From NCBI RefSeq assembly GCF_011602485.2, contig NZ_CP050022.2:3802001-3866000 (forward strand): a DNA stretch of 64,000 bases, given 5' to 3'. How positions within the stretch are numbered: position 1 is the first letter of the stretch; each line of letters starts with the position of its first letter. Origin of the DNA: Bradyrhizobium sp. 1(2017) (lineage in GTDB: Bacteria; Pseudomonadota; Alphaproteobacteria; Rhizobiales; Xanthobacteraceae). Below, piece by piece: positions 32,425 to 41,584 of this stretch. Both the position numbers and the translations under genes were made by a program. The notes beneath the pieces are model-generated. The model ran no database searches. It was not told the DNA's origin and was given only the letters and a program-made list of their open reading frames with translations.

Positions 32425-33498
32425 ATGCCATCGGGAAAATCAATCCATCAGCGCATCACGGCCGCGGTCCTCGCCGCCGCGATGGCCGCAATGCCGTCGA
32501 TCTCGATGGCCTGCACGCGCCTCGTCTATCACGGCGCAGGCAACCAGGTGATCACGGCGCGCTCGATGGACTGGAAGAGCGACGTTGCGACCAATCTCTG
32601 GATTTTTCCGCGCGGCATGGTTCGCACCGGCGAGGTGGGCCCCAATTCGCTGAAGTGGAGCTCAAAATACGGCAGCGTGATTGCGTCGGGCTACGACATC
32701 TCGACGACCGACGGCCTCAACGAAGCCGGGCTGATGGCCAACGTGCTGTGGCTTGTGGAGTCCAAATACCCCAAGTTCGACCAGAGCAAGCCCGGCCTGA
32801 CCATCGCGGCCTGGGCGCAATATGTGCTCGACAATTTCGCCACCGTGCAGGAGGCCGTTGACGAGCTCGCCAAGGAGCCATTCACGATCGTCACCGACAA
32901 CGTGCCCGGCGAGAAGCGGCTCGCGACGCTGCATCTGTCGATCTCGGATGCGACCGGCGACAGCGCCATCGTCGAATACATCGGAGGCAAGCAGGTCATC
33001 CATCACGGCCGCCAATATCAGGTGATGACGAATTCGCCCATCTATGACGAACAGCTTGCGCTCAATGCCTATTGGAAGCAGATCGGCGGTGTCGTGTTCC
33101 TGCCCGGCACTAACCGCGCCTCCGACCGCTTTGCCCGGGCCTCGTTCTACGTCAATGCGATCCCGAAGGACGAGAATCCCGACCGCGCACTCGCCAGCGT
33201 CTTCAGCGTGATCCGCAATGCGTCCGTGCCTTTCGGCATCAATACGCCGAACGAGCCGAACATCTCCTCGACCCGCTGGCGCACCGTCGCCGATCATCAG
33301 CGCAAGCTGTATTTCTTCGAGTCCGTGCTGACCCCGAACACGTTCTGGGTCGATCTCAAGAAGATCGATTTCTCGTCGCAGACCGGGAGAGTGAAGAAAC
33401 TCGATCTCGGCCCGGACCAGGATCACACCTTTGCCGGGGATGCGACGACGAATTTTCGCGAGGCCGAGCCGTTCAAGTTCCTTGGGTTGCCGATGTGA
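32425..33498 (+). CDS. linear amide C-N hydrolase (choloylglycine hydrolase family)
   Basis: A 357-residue Ntn hydrolase. The signal peptide (RITAAVLAAAMAAMPSISMA) is cut directly before CTRLVYHGAG, which leaves the N-terminal nucleophile Cys. Other active-site parts seen are ARSMDWKSD (Arg and Asp after the Cys) and VMTNSPIYDEQL (Asn). FGINTPNEPN is the usual C-terminal Asn/Arg region. The family cleaves bile-salt, penicillin V or acyl-homoserine-lactone-type amides. An exported copy in a soil rhizobium more plausibly acts on N-acyl compounds such as AHLs (inference). ATG at 32425 has GGAAGGG upstream. Confidence 0.85.
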   Translation: MPSGKSIHQRITAAVLAAAMAAMPSISMACTRLVYHGAGNQVITARSMDWKSDVATNLWIFPRGMVRTGEVGPNSLKWSSKYGSVIASGYDISTTDGLNEAGLMANVLWLVESKYPKFDQSKPGLTIAAWAQYVLDNFATVQEAVDELAKEPFTIVTDNVPGEKRLATLHLSISDATGDSAIVEYIGGKQVIHHGRQYQVMTNSPIYDEQLALNAYWKQIGGVVFLPGTNRASDRFARASFYVNAIPKDENPDRALASVFSVIRNASVPFGINTPNEPNISSTRWRTVADHQRKLYFFESVLTPNTFWVDLKKIDFSSQTGRVKKLDLGPDQDHTFAGDATTNFREAEPFKFLGLPM

Positions 33499-33595
33499 TC
33501 GGCGGCAGTCGGAACGGGACCTACGGCGTAATCGTTGTCGGACATTGCGGATAGCCGAGCCAGGCGCCGCGGTCTTGCCGAAAGGGAGAGCGCCC

Positions 33596-33781
33596 ATGAT
33601 GTCCGAGGTCCAGGTCCACACCGTCGCGCGTCAGATGCTGGAACAGCATGGATTTGCGGCGATTGCGAAGGCTGCCGAACAGGCGCAGGCCTGTGAAGGG
33701 CGTGGGGAGGCGGACGAGGCCAAGGAATGGCGTCATATTGCCGATGCCATGAAAATCATGCGCGGTCCGCACCAGAGCTGA
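33596..33781 (+). CDS. small helical protein
   Basis: A 61-residue protein (MMSEVQVHTVARQMLEQHGF, then AAEQAQACEGRGEADEAKEW) ending MKIMRGPHQS. GGGAGAG precedes two adjacent ATGs. Similar short proteins occur across Bradyrhizobium without known function. It is convergent with the sensor kinase gene. Confidence 0.55.
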   Translation: MMSEVQVHTVARQMLEQHGFAAIAKAAEQAQACEGRGEADEAKEWRHIADAMKIMRGPHQS

Positions 33782-33788
33782 TTTGGGA

Positions 33789-35927
33789 TCAGCTCCGTCC
33801 GGTTCCATCCCGGATCATGTCGAGAACGCGGCTTGCCAGCGTCTCGACCACGAAGGGCTTCGTCAGCACCTGCATGTCAGGGGCGAGCTGGCCGTTGCCG
33901 ATAATGGCGTTTTCCGCATAGCCGGTGATGAACAGCACCTTCAGTGCGGGCTGCGTCGTGCGCGCGGCGTCGGCGAGCTGACGGCCGTTCATGCCGCCGG
34001 GCAGGCCGACATCGGTCACCAGCAGGTCGATAGTCGCGTCCGATTGCAGGATGTTCAGCCCGGTCGGCCCGTCATGCGCTTCGAGCACGTTGAAGCCAAT
34101 CTCCTCCAGCGCGTCCGTCAGCAGCATGCGGATCGACGGCTCATCGTCGACGATCAGGATGGTGTGGCTCGCCTGTGGCCGTATCGAGGTCCTTGTCGCC
34201 GATGCTGATGGCTTGTCAGCCTCCTTGGCATAATGCCGCGGCAGGTAGAGGCACATGGTCGTGCCCTGGCCGACCTCGGAATAGATCCGGACCTGGCCGC
34301 CGGACTGCCGCACGAAGCCGTAGACCATGGAGAGCCCGAGGCCGGTGCCTTGGCCGATCGGCTTGGTCGTGAAGAACGGATCGAAGGCCCGCTCGATCAC
34401 CTCGGCCGTCATGCCGGCCCCGGTATCGGTGACGCAGAGCGAGACATACTGGCCTGGCTCGAGATCGCGTTCGCCGGCGGCGTGCTCGTCGAGCCAGCGG
34501 TTGGCGGTCTCGATCGTCAGCCGGCCGCCGCCGGGCATCGCGTCACGGGCGTTGATGCAGAGGTTGAGCAGGGCATTTTCGAGCTGGGAGGCATCGATTA
34601 GCGTCGGCCACAGGCCGCCGGCGGCGACCACCTCCAGTGCGATCTCCGGACCGACCGTGCGACGGATCAGCTCCTCCATGCCCATCGTGAGGCGGTTCAG
34701 GTCGGTCGGCCGGGGATCGAGCGTCTGCCGCCGCGAGAAGGCCAGCAGCCGGTGCGTCAACGCTGCGGCGCGCTTGGCGGCGCCCTGCGCCGCGGTGACG
34801 TAGCGGTCGATATCCTTGACGCGGCCCTGGCCGAGCCGCACCTGCAACAATTCCAGCGAGCCGATGATGCCCGTCAGCAGGTTGTTGAAGTCGTGCGCGA
34901 TGCCTCCGGTGAGTTGCCCGACGGCTTCCATCTTCTGCGACTGCCGCAGCGCCTCCTCGGCCTCGCGCAGCCGTTCCTGCTCCCGCAGCCGATCGGTCAC
35001 GTCATAGGAGAACTGGTAGGCGCCCAACAGCTGGCCGCTCCCGTCGCGCAGGCAGTTGAACCGCATCTCGTAGAAGCGGCGGGCTCGTCCAGCCTGGCCA
35101 AACTCTGCGATCTCGACGAAGGCCTCGCCGGCGAGGGCTCTCGCCCAGACCGCGCGGACGGCGTCGCGATGCTCGGGTTGATCTTCAAGCAGCTCCAGCA
35201 TGTTCTCACCAACCTTCGGCAAGATGCCGTAGATGCGGTGAAATTCCCGGGCCGAGGCGCCGTTGATGGCAAGCCAGCGGAAGTTGGGGTCGACGACCTG
35301 GACGAAGGCATCCGTGCCCTCGACGATGTCGGCAAACACGTTGCGTTCGGCTATGGCGGCGACCACCCGGGCTTCGAGGGTCTCGTTGAGACGCTGGAGC
35401 TCCTGCTCCGTGCGCTTGCGTGCCGTGATGTCCTGGAACAGCACGGCGACCTGCTTGCGGCTGGCAGGCTCGACACGAAAGGCGGCGAGTTCGAGGTGGC
35501 GGCCGGTCGCGATCAGCTCACGTTCGAAGCGGATTGGCTGCCCGGTCCGCAACACGCCGCCATAGAGCTCGACCCAGCCGTCGGCCTCGCCGGGGACCAT
35601 CTCGCGAACCTTCTGACCGACCACGTTGGGAATGCCGGCATGCTGGGTGTAGGCAGGATTGGCCTCGACATGGACGTAGTCGCTGAGCGACCCATGCGGG
35701 CCGTCGAAGAATTCGATGATGCAAAAGCCTTCGTCGATCGAGTTGAACAGCGTCCGGTAACGCTCCTCGCTCTCGGCAAGCGCGCTTTCTGCCTTGCGGC
35801 GCCCGGTCTGGTCGGCCATCCCGAGCGCCTTGAGTTGCGCGTTTTCGTCCTCAAGCGCCTTCAGACGGCGCTGCAGGTCCTCAAGTTCGGTCGAAGCCAC
35901 ATACGCTCGCAGGGTTTGCGTTTCCAA
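33789..35927 (-). CDS. PAS-domain hybrid sensor histidine kinase
   Basis: A 712-residue protein without clear membrane spans. An N-terminal coiled coil is followed by two PAS domains (ALAESEERYRTLFNSIDEGF; VDPNFRWLAINGASAREFHR). The HisKA box follows (GGIAHDFNNLLTGI, with the phospho-acceptor His), then HATPase (NLCINARDAMPGGG; VTDTGAGM; GTGLGLSM), then a C-terminal receiver (HTILIVDDEPSIRMLL; LVTDVGLPGG). It is a cytosolic hybrid kinase that would pass phosphate to an external Hpt protein. TTG at 35927 has AAGGAG at correct spacing and is preferred; an in-frame ATG lies at 35981. It has no partner gene next to it. Confidence 0.88.
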   Translation of the reverse strand: METQTLRAYVASTELEDLQRRLKALEDENAQLKALGMADQTGRRKAESALAESEERYRTLFNSIDEGFCIIEFFDGPHGSLSDYVHVEANPAYTQHAGIPNVVGQKVREMVPGEADGWVELYGGVLRTGQPIRFERELIATGRHLELAAFRVEPASRKQVAVLFQDITARKRTEQELQRLNETLEARVVAAIAERNVFADIVEGTDAFVQVVDPNFRWLAINGASAREFHRIYGILPKVGENMLELLEDQPEHRDAVRAVWARALAGEAFVEIAEFGQAGRARRFYEMRFNCLRDGSGQLLGAYQFSYDVTDRLREQERLREAEEALRQSQKMEAVGQLTGGIAHDFNNLLTGIIGSLELLQVRLGQGRVKDIDRYVTAAQGAAKRAAALTHRLLAFSRRQTLDPRPTDLNRLTMGMEELIRRTVGPEIALEVVAAGGLWPTLIDASQLENALLNLCINARDAMPGGGRLTIETANRWLDEHAAGERDLEPGQYVSLCVTDTGAGMTAEVIERAFDPFFTTKPIGQGTGLGLSMVYGFVRQSGGQVRIYSEVGQGTTMCLYLPRHYAKEADKPSASATRTSIRPQASHTILIVDDEPSIRMLLTDALEEIGFNVLEAHDGPTGLNILQSDATIDLLVTDVGLPGGMNGRQLADAARTTQPALKVLFITGYAENAIIGNGQLAPDMQVLTKPFVVETLASRVLDMIRDGTGRS

Positions 35928-36034
35928 GGGCCGCTCCTTGGCCCTGCCCACGGTATTTTGGTGGGCACCCCACCGCGGCATGCCGTCGGCTCAACTCGGC
36001 TGGAGCCGGCGGGTTCCCGCTGTGGATGGGCGGC

Positions 36035-36286
36035 TCAGCGCTCGCCCTGATCGTCGCTCTGGGGACCGGATTTGTGCTGCGTCTGCGGTTGGCCGCGCTC
36101 GCCGGTCTCCTTGCAGGGTAGCTGCTCCCACGATCCGTCCGGCGCCTGCTGATAGGCGCTGCACGATGACGACGTGGCCGATTTGTCCTCGCCCTTCTGG
36201 GCATCGGAATTCTTCGCCAATGCCGGGGCGGCGAGCATTGCGCTCGCCGCAAGCGTAGCGGCGACAATGAAATGAGCGATGCGCAT
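36035..36286 (-). CDS. small exported protein
   Basis: An 83-residue protein: signal peptide MRIAHFIVAATLAASAMLAA followed by PALAKNSDAQ, then a Cys-containing acidic region (SSSCSAYQQAPDGSWEQLPC). The two Cys may form a disulfide in the periplasm. Similar rhizobial proteins have no known function. Confidence 0.65.
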   Translation of the reverse strand: MRIAHFIVAATLAASAMLAAPALAKNSDAQKGEDKSATSSSCSAYQQAPDGSWEQLPCKETGERGQPQTQHKSGPQSDDQGER

Positions 36287-36394
36287 GGGCTTCTCCTGTT
36301 CGAAGAGGCCCCGCATGCTTGCGAAAAATGTGACGAATATTTGCCGGTGCAGCGGTTCCGTCGCGGCGTGCTTAACGCTGCGAGCGCGTCCCTG

Positions 36395-36787
36395 TCAGCC
36401 GCCCTTGGCGCGGATCAATCCGGCGAGATTGGTCTTCTGGGCCTCGCACCAGCCGGACATGCCGAGGCGGCGCTGGTCCATGTCGGTGGCCTGGGTTGCG
36501 ATTGCGACCTCAGCCATCAAATCATCGTCCTGCTTCTCGCCCATCTTGCCGCCGGTGTGCATCCAGGCGATGGCCTTGCGCACCTTCTCGGTGGTGCCGT
36601 CGGGCAGATGCATCTGTTGCGCCCTCTGCACGAGGTCCTGATAGGCGAGATCCGTGTTGGGGCACTCGACCTTGGCGGCAAAGGCCTGCAAGACCATGGT
36701 CACGTAGGTCGACCGCGGCGGCGCGTCGCCCGCCTGGGCCGGGGCGGTCAGCAGCAGCAGACCTGCCATCAGAAAACCGGTGCGCAT
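36395..36787 (-). CDS. exported small protein
   Basis: A 130-residue protein with a signal peptide (MRTGFLMAGLLLLTAPAQAG) and a helical mature part (MVLQAFAAKVECPNTDLAYQ, then GWCEAQKTNLAGL). ATG at 36787 has GGAGGAG upstream. No family function recognised. Confidence 0.65.
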   Translation of the reverse strand: MRTGFLMAGLLLLTAPAQAGDAPPRSTYVTMVLQAFAAKVECPNTDLAYQDLVQRAQQMHLPDGTTEKVRKAIAWMHTGGKMGEKQDDDLMAEVAIATQATDMDQRRLGMSGWCEAQKTNLAGLIRAKGG

Positions 36788-36918
36788 CCTTGGTAATCTC
36801 CTCCGTTTTTTTGAGAGGCTAGCGTCCGGCGCGCCCCTCTGCAATGGGATCGGACCGCAATTGTCGCCCGGCCGTGCAGTGCGCTAACCTGGGATCTCTC
36901 CCAGCCTCGGAGCGCGAC

Positions 36919-37704
36919 ATGAGCCTGTTCAGCACGCCGTTCGATCCTGCACGCGACACCGCGCTCGTCACCGGCGCGGGCAACGGCATCGGCCGCGCGA
37001 TCGCGCAGGCTCTGGTCGGCGAGGGCGTCCGGACCGTTTTCGCCGATGTCAGTGCCGACCGGGTGGCGAACGCGATCGGCGCGAGCGGGAGGCCCGAACT
37101 GGCGGTACCCTGGATCGGTGACCTCGCGAGCCTCGAGGCCTGCGATGAACTGCTGGCCGCCGCGCATGCCGCGCTGGGCGAGGTCTCTCATTTCGTCCAC
37201 AGCGCATCGCCGCCGCGGCGGGAGGCGGATCATGCGCTCGCGGTCGATCGCAGGACCTGGCAGGAGATGCACGCCGTCAATCTCGACGCCGGCTTTCACC
37301 TGGCGCGCGGGATCGCGAAACGGCTGATCGCGGCGAAGCGGCCGGGCTCGTTCCTGTTTCTCACCTCGCTGCATGCCGGCACGCCGCGCAATCTTCCACA
37401 CTACTCGACGGCAAAGGCGGGCATGGCGATGCTTGTGAAGGAGCTCGCCAAGACGTTCGGCCGCCACGGCATTCGCGTCAATGCGCTGGTGCCCGGCGCG
37501 ATCGCGGCCGGCGGGTTCGTCGCGGATGCCTCGCTGGCGCGGCACATTCCACTCGGGCGTCTCGGCGTGGCCGACGACCTCGCGCCGATGGCGCTCACCG
37601 TCTTGTCGAACAAGCTCTCCGCTTACGTCACCGGCGGAGCCTTCGTCGTCGACGGCGGATTGTCGCTGACGAATTGGTTCGAGCCGCCAGTGCTTGGCGA
37701 GTAG
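36919..37704 (+). CDS. short-chain dehydrogenase/reductase
   Basis: A 261-residue classical SDR. TGAGNGIG at residues 19-26 binds NAD(P), the catalytic Ser is in FLFLTSLHAG, and the catalytic Tyr and Lys are in HYSTAKAGM. GRLGVADDLAPMALTVLSNK with VDGGLSLTNW is the usual C-terminal end. Substrate unknown. ATG at 36919. Confidence 0.9.
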   Translation: MSLFSTPFDPARDTALVTGAGNGIGRAIAQALVGEGVRTVFADVSADRVANAIGASGRPELAVPWIGDLASLEACDELLAAAHAALGEVSHFVHSASPPRREADHALAVDRRTWQEMHAVNLDAGFHLARGIAKRLIAAKRPGSFLFLTSLHAGTPRNLPHYSTAKAGMAMLVKELAKTFGRHGIRVNALVPGAIAAGGFVADASLARHIPLGRLGVADDLAPMALTVLSNKLSAYVTGGAFVVDGGLSLTNWFEPPVLGE

Positions 37705-37935
37705 CTAGCGCTGCCAGGCCGGCACGGGATCGAGCGGCGTGCGATAGACCTCGTTGTGATCGCGATCGGTGACGCGCACCGAGCAACCCTTCTGCTGGAG
37801 CTCGGGCTTCACCTGCGACAGCTCGCATGCCAATTGATCGGCGCGGTCGGAAGCGACCTCGATGTCTTCGAGGATGATTCCGCCCTGGTTCTTGAACTCT
37901 TCACCGACCACGAGATCGAAGGAATAGTAAGGCAT
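37705..37935 (-). CDS. DUF6894-family small protein
   Basis: A 76-residue protein (MPYYSFDLVVGEEFKNQGGI, then ILEDIEVASDRADQLACELS, then SVRVTDRDHNEVYRTPLD). It matches the small 'MxxYxFxLxxG' DUF6894 family common in Rhizobiales and of unknown role. ATG at 37935; an in-frame start at 38025 lacks support. Confidence 0.65.
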   Translation of the reverse strand: MPYYSFDLVVGEEFKNQGGIILEDIEVASDRADQLACELSQVKPELQQKGCSVRVTDRDHNEVYRTPLDPVPAWQR

Positions 37936-38139
37936 CTGAATTCCCCGGTGTGACGACCCAGATCGAAAACCAAGTCTGAAAAGCAAGTCTTCAATGAAAT
38001 CTCGACACGTCCGGGATGATACCACTGAGTCGATATTTATCGAATGAACAGGCCGCGCAATCTCTGTGCTTATGGCGCAGAAATGATGTGCAGCACGAAG
38101 GTTCGTTAAGAGTTTATTAAATATGCGGCGCGATCATAA

Positions 38140-38224
38140 AGCATGGAATTGCAACAGAACCGGGCTCCGGGAACCGGCAGTTGCAAGAGAAGGCCGCCGG
38201 CATAGATCCCGACGGCCTTTTCTC
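38140..38224 (+). ncRNA. candidate small RNA with its own terminator
   Basis: An AT-rich region (TTTATTAAATATG, CATAAAG) precedes a ~80-base segment. TTGCAAC/GTTGCAA arms enclose a CCGG-rich inner hairpin (38150-38187). A terminator follows: AAGGCCG/CGGCCTT (38190-38196 with 38213-38219) plus T-run. No gene on this strand reads into it, so the terminator belongs to a local transcript. A 20-codon frame starting at ATG 38143 (MELQQNRAPGTG) ends before the terminator, so a leader peptide is the alternative. Confidence 0.55.
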
Positions 38225-38328
38225 GTGAGCGGAAGATGAGCTGCGCATCGCTTCCCGTAATCGCCCGGACTCAACGCATCACATCGACTCGGACACCGTA
38301 GGCGACGTTGCTGTCGCTTGGCGTTGCG

Positions 38329-39336
38329 TTATCGCAGCGGCATCGGCGGACGCACGATAGGTCCGTCGTCGTCGGCAACCGCTTGCGTGGTGGTAACCGG
38401 CGCTGCCGGTGGCGGCATGGCGGCCGCCTGCGAAGGCGGCGGCGGTGCGAGCGGCGCGGGCGAAGAGGCCGGCATGTAGGTTCGCGTCACAGGCGGCTTC
38501 GGTTTGCGAACCGGTGGTGCGGCAGGTTGGGGCGGGAGCGCAGCAGCGCGTGCGCGCGGGTCGACCGGCCTGGTCTCGGCGGCCACCGGCTTCGGCACGG
38601 GCGGCTTCGCCATTTCGCGCGCCATCTGCTCCTGTCCGGCCTTCAGCTCGGCGATATTGGCCTTGAGCTGCTCGATCTGCTGCGCCATGGCGGCGAGATC
38701 GTTCGTCATCGCCTGCACCGATTGCGCCGGGTCGGGCTGCGCTACAGCCGGCGCGACGGCGGCCTGAGCGGGAGGCGGCGGCGCGGATGGAGCGACGGCT
38801 TGCTCGGCTGCCGCTTGCGCCGGAGGCGGGGCAGCTTGCGAGGCGGCGACAGGCGCCGTCTGCGATGTCGCGGGCATCAACGAAGTCATCAGCGACGCGA
38901 CCACCGGCGTCCATTCGGCGAGTACCTTCTTTGCGGTATCGCCGTGCTGCTCCCACGCAATCGACGCGGCCACGCTGGCGCCGGCAAACAGGAAGGCCAC
39001 GAACGCACCGCGCGCCCATTTGCCGACCGCGGATCGCTTCTTCGGGGCGGGGCCGTCGCTGGCGGTGATGCGGACGTCCGTGTCGACCGGCGGCGCCGCG
39101 GCGGGTTTTCCGTAGACGACGTTGATCGTAGGCTCCGGCGGGCGCGCCGGGCTCGGCGCGAATCTCGGTTCGGGACGAGGCGCGATCTCCGGCGCCAGCG
39201 CCGGCGCCGCGTTCCCCGGGCGCGAGGCCAGCACGATATCGGGAGAAATCTGAACCGCGTCGTGCGGATCGTTGTCCTTGACCGTGTCCTTCACGATCTC
39301 ATCGACGATTTGCTTGGCGTTCAGCGTCGCGAGCAT
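38329..39336 (-). CDS. proline/alanine-rich single-span protein
   Basis: A 335-residue protein. A cytoplasmic N-terminus (LNAKQIVDEIVKDTVKDNDP) leads to a membrane segment near 115 (GAFVAFLFAGASVAASIAWE). A Pro/Ala-rich linker, a coiled coil (MTNDLAAMAQQIEQLKANIA) and a long Pro-rich tail follow. CAAAGGAG precedes the ATG at 39336. Such proteins may span the envelope in rhizobia; the role is unknown. Confidence 0.65.
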   Translation of the reverse strand: MLATLNAKQIVDEIVKDTVKDNDPHDAVQISPDIVLASRPGNAAPALAPEIAPRPEPRFAPSPARPPEPTINVVYGKPAAAPPVDTDVRITASDGPAPKKRSAVGKWARGAFVAFLFAGASVAASIAWEQHGDTAKKVLAEWTPVVASLMTSLMPATSQTAPVAASQAAPPPAQAAAEQAVAPSAPPPPAQAAVAPAVAQPDPAQSVQAMTNDLAAMAQQIEQLKANIAELKAGQEQMAREMAKPPVPKPVAAETRPVDPRARAAALPPQPAAPPVRKPKPPVTRTYMPASSPAPLAPPPPSQAAAMPPPAAPVTTTQAVADDDGPIVRPPMPLR

Positions 39337-39622
39337 CGCAGCTCCTTTGAAGCCCAGTGTTTGACGTAGTGGTCGTTCGCATTGGCGCGAGCCGATCTGT
39401 TGAGGTCGGCCCATCCCCGAGCCTGGGCCCACGAGTCCAGTCGGGTTTGACCAAAGCAAGGCGAGGGGATGGAGATGATGCGACGCTCTTCTGCCGTTTG
39501 TGGTGATGGAACCCGCTTTAGCGAACACGCGCACGTGTTCCCGCTCCGCCTTGTTTTCAGCATGATTTTGACAGTATGTGACGGCGCGGGGAGCGTTGCT
39601 GTCCGCTATCGGGGGATCGGCG
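39337..39622. promoter_or_regulatory. divergent intergenic region with palindrome
   Basis: No gene seen. GAACACG/CGTGTTC (39523-39540, 4-base centre) is a perfect palindrome upstream of the YkuD gene and could be an operator. Confidence 0.4.
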
Positions 39623-40276
39623 GTGCCAAAATCTTTTCTCGCTTTGTTCGTCGTTGCCATGTTGCCGCTCGGCGGCTGCATGCAGACGACGCTTTCGCCA
39701 TCGACGGATGCGAGCATGACGGCGCGCGACCGGCAGTTGCTGGCCCATGCGCCTTATGCCAAGGCAAACGTGCCTGAGCAGTATCTGCGTCACATCGTCG
39801 ATTACCGTCGCAAGGAGCAGCCGGGCACGATCCTGGTCGATACCGACGCGCGCTACCTCTATTTCGTGCTGCCCGACGGCAAGGCGATTCGCTACGGCGT
39901 CGCAGTAGGCGAGGAGGCCATGGCGTTCTCGGGCGTCGCGCGCGTCGGCCGGCTGGCCGAATGGCCGGACTGGGTTCCGACCGCAGAGATCCAGGCGCGG
40001 CTCGGGCCGTATCCGCCGCGCGTTGCCGGCGGTCCCGCCAATCCGCTGGGCGCGCGTGGCATTTATCTCTATGCCGGCAACAAGGACACGCTCTACCGCA
40101 TCCACGGCACCAACCAGCCCGAATATATCGGACAGGCGATCTCGTCGGGCTGCATCCGGATGCGCAACGAGGACGTCATCGATCTCTACGACCGGGTGAA
40201 GCTCAATTCGATGGTCGTGGTGCTGCCGCCCGGGCAGAACGCGCAGGCAGAGACCGGCACGCGCTGGCGCGGCTAG
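39623..40276 (+). CDS. L,D-transpeptidase (YkuD) lipoprotein
   Basis: A 217-residue protein. A lipoprotein signal with LPLGGC (lipid Cys near residue 19) leads to a YkuD domain: AEWPDWVPTAEIQARLG, then LGARGIYLYAGNKDTLYRIH, then HGTNQPEYIGQAISSGCIRM. The last holds the catalytic HxGT...SxGCxR motif. The enzyme cross-links peptidoglycan or attaches proteins to it in the periplasm. GTG at 39623 is taken; an in-frame GTG at 39578 would add 15 residues. Confidence 0.88.
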   Translation: MPKSFLALFVVAMLPLGGCMQTTLSPSTDASMTARDRQLLAHAPYAKANVPEQYLRHIVDYRRKEQPGTILVDTDARYLYFVLPDGKAIRYGVAVGEEAMAFSGVARVGRLAEWPDWVPTAEIQARLGPYPPRVAGGPANPLGARGIYLYAGNKDTLYRIHGTNQPEYIGQAISSGCIRMRNEDVIDLYDRVKLNSMVVVLPPGQNAQAETGTRWRG

Positions 40277-40397
40277 GCGCGCCCTGGCGATGATGGGATG
40301 AAACCCGTCCTCGCCCACTTGCAGACAATTTTACTCATTGTCTTGCGCGGTCCGTAACGGCTCGCGTCTAGCGTGCAGCGGGCAAGGGGTTGCTCGC

Positions 40398-41384
40398 ATG
40401 TATCTCGTGAAGAATTCGCCGCGCGCGCTGTTCGCTGCGTTAATTCCGCTGGCCATCGTCGAAGCCGTGCTGATGGCATATGCCATCGCGGGTGGACAGG
40501 TGACCGATCCCGCAGGCGTGCCGGCACCGGACCAGATTGTGGTGTTCTACGCGGGCCGCATGGCGATCAATGCGGCTCTGCTGTTCGCCGGGCACGTCGT
40601 GCTTCGGCAGTGGAAGATCTCGAGCCGGCTGGCCTACGGCCTCATGGGCGGCGTCATGGCCGCCGTGAGCTATGGCATTGCGATCCGCAACCACATCCAG
40701 TTGGCCGCGCCCGGCGACGGTACGGTGGTGACGATCGGTCTGTTGCCGACGGTCGCAGGGATGATCGGCGGATTCCTTTATGGTCAATTCGCCGGCCTGA
40801 GCCCGATTGCGCAAGCCGCCGGCACGGTTCTCGCCAACAATGGGCCGGCAGCGGCGCCCCCAATCGTCTTCGACGGACCGGTCCGCGTTCGCACATCGGT
40901 CGCGGGTATCGCGATCTCGGCCTTGATGCCGACAGTGCTTGCGACACTCGTGCCTTACACGCTGGTGCCGCTCCTGATGAATGGTTTCGCGGACAAGAAC
41001 ACTGCTTCCATCTTTGCGGCCGTGATCCCGGCGCAGACCTTCATGATCATGATGGTGATCTCGGTTATTCCTTCGAGCATCTTCATGCTCTGCGTGCACC
41101 ACCTCGCGCGTGCGATGAGCCGCCGTAGCGCGTGGGAATATGCGGCGATCGGAGGCGTTGCCGCATTCGGCTGCCTGCTGCTGCTGGCGTTTGTTGTGCC
41201 GCTCCTTTTGGTGCTCCTGGTGCCCGCAGCGTTTTGCGGAGCCGTGATGGGCGCGCTCTATCGTCGCTTTGCCGGCCTCGAACCGATGCCATTGCCGGAA
41301 GCGGTGATCGCGACCGATCCCAACGCGCTGGTCGGCGCCGATCATCCGTCGCGGCACCAGCACGGCGTCATCCTCAGCAACTGA
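40398..41384 (+). CDS. polytopic membrane protein, unknown function
   Basis: A 328-residue inner-membrane protein with about seven to eight spans (SPRALFAALIPLAIVEAVLM; VVTIGLLPTVAGMIGGFLYG; SIFAAVIPAQTFMIMMVISV; AAFGCLLLLAFVVPLLLVLL). No transporter signature is clear. It forms a likely two-gene unit with the 41402 peptide, 17 bases downstream. Confidence 0.7.
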   Translation: MYLVKNSPRALFAALIPLAIVEAVLMAYAIAGGQVTDPAGVPAPDQIVVFYAGRMAINAALLFAGHVVLRQWKISSRLAYGLMGGVMAAVSYGIAIRNHIQLAAPGDGTVVTIGLLPTVAGMIGGFLYGQFAGLSPIAQAAGTVLANNGPAAAPPIVFDGPVRVRTSVAGIAISALMPTVLATLVPYTLVPLLMNGFADKNTASIFAAVIPAQTFMIMMVISVIPSSIFMLCVHHLARAMSRRSAWEYAAIGGVAAFGCLLLLAFVVPLLLVLLVPAAFCGAVMGALYRRFAGLEPMPLPEAVIATDPNALVGADHPSRHQHGVILSN

Positions 41385-41401
41385 TCGCCAAGGACCGAAG
41401 T

Positions 41402-41566
41402 ATGAAAGAGTTTGCGGCGCTCGGCGCGGGGATTGTGATTGCGGCCGTGGCAGCGGTCTGGTTCACGACCAGGCCTGTGCTGGTGACCACGACGGTCGGG
41501 CCGCTTCAGGCGAGCGCGGACATTCCGACGTTCAAGTCGGTGCCGTCGAACCTGGCGCGCGAATAA
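41402..41566 (+). CDS. small single-span membrane protein
   Basis: A 54-residue protein: KEFAALGAGIVIAAVAAVWF followed by a short outside tail (TTVGPLQASADIPTFKSVP). Probably co-expressed with the preceding membrane protein. Confidence 0.55.
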   Translation: MKEFAALGAGIVIAAVAAVWFTTRPVLVTTTVGPLQASADIPTFKSVPSNLARE

Positions 41567-41584
41567 GCCTGCAGGTTTGCCGCC

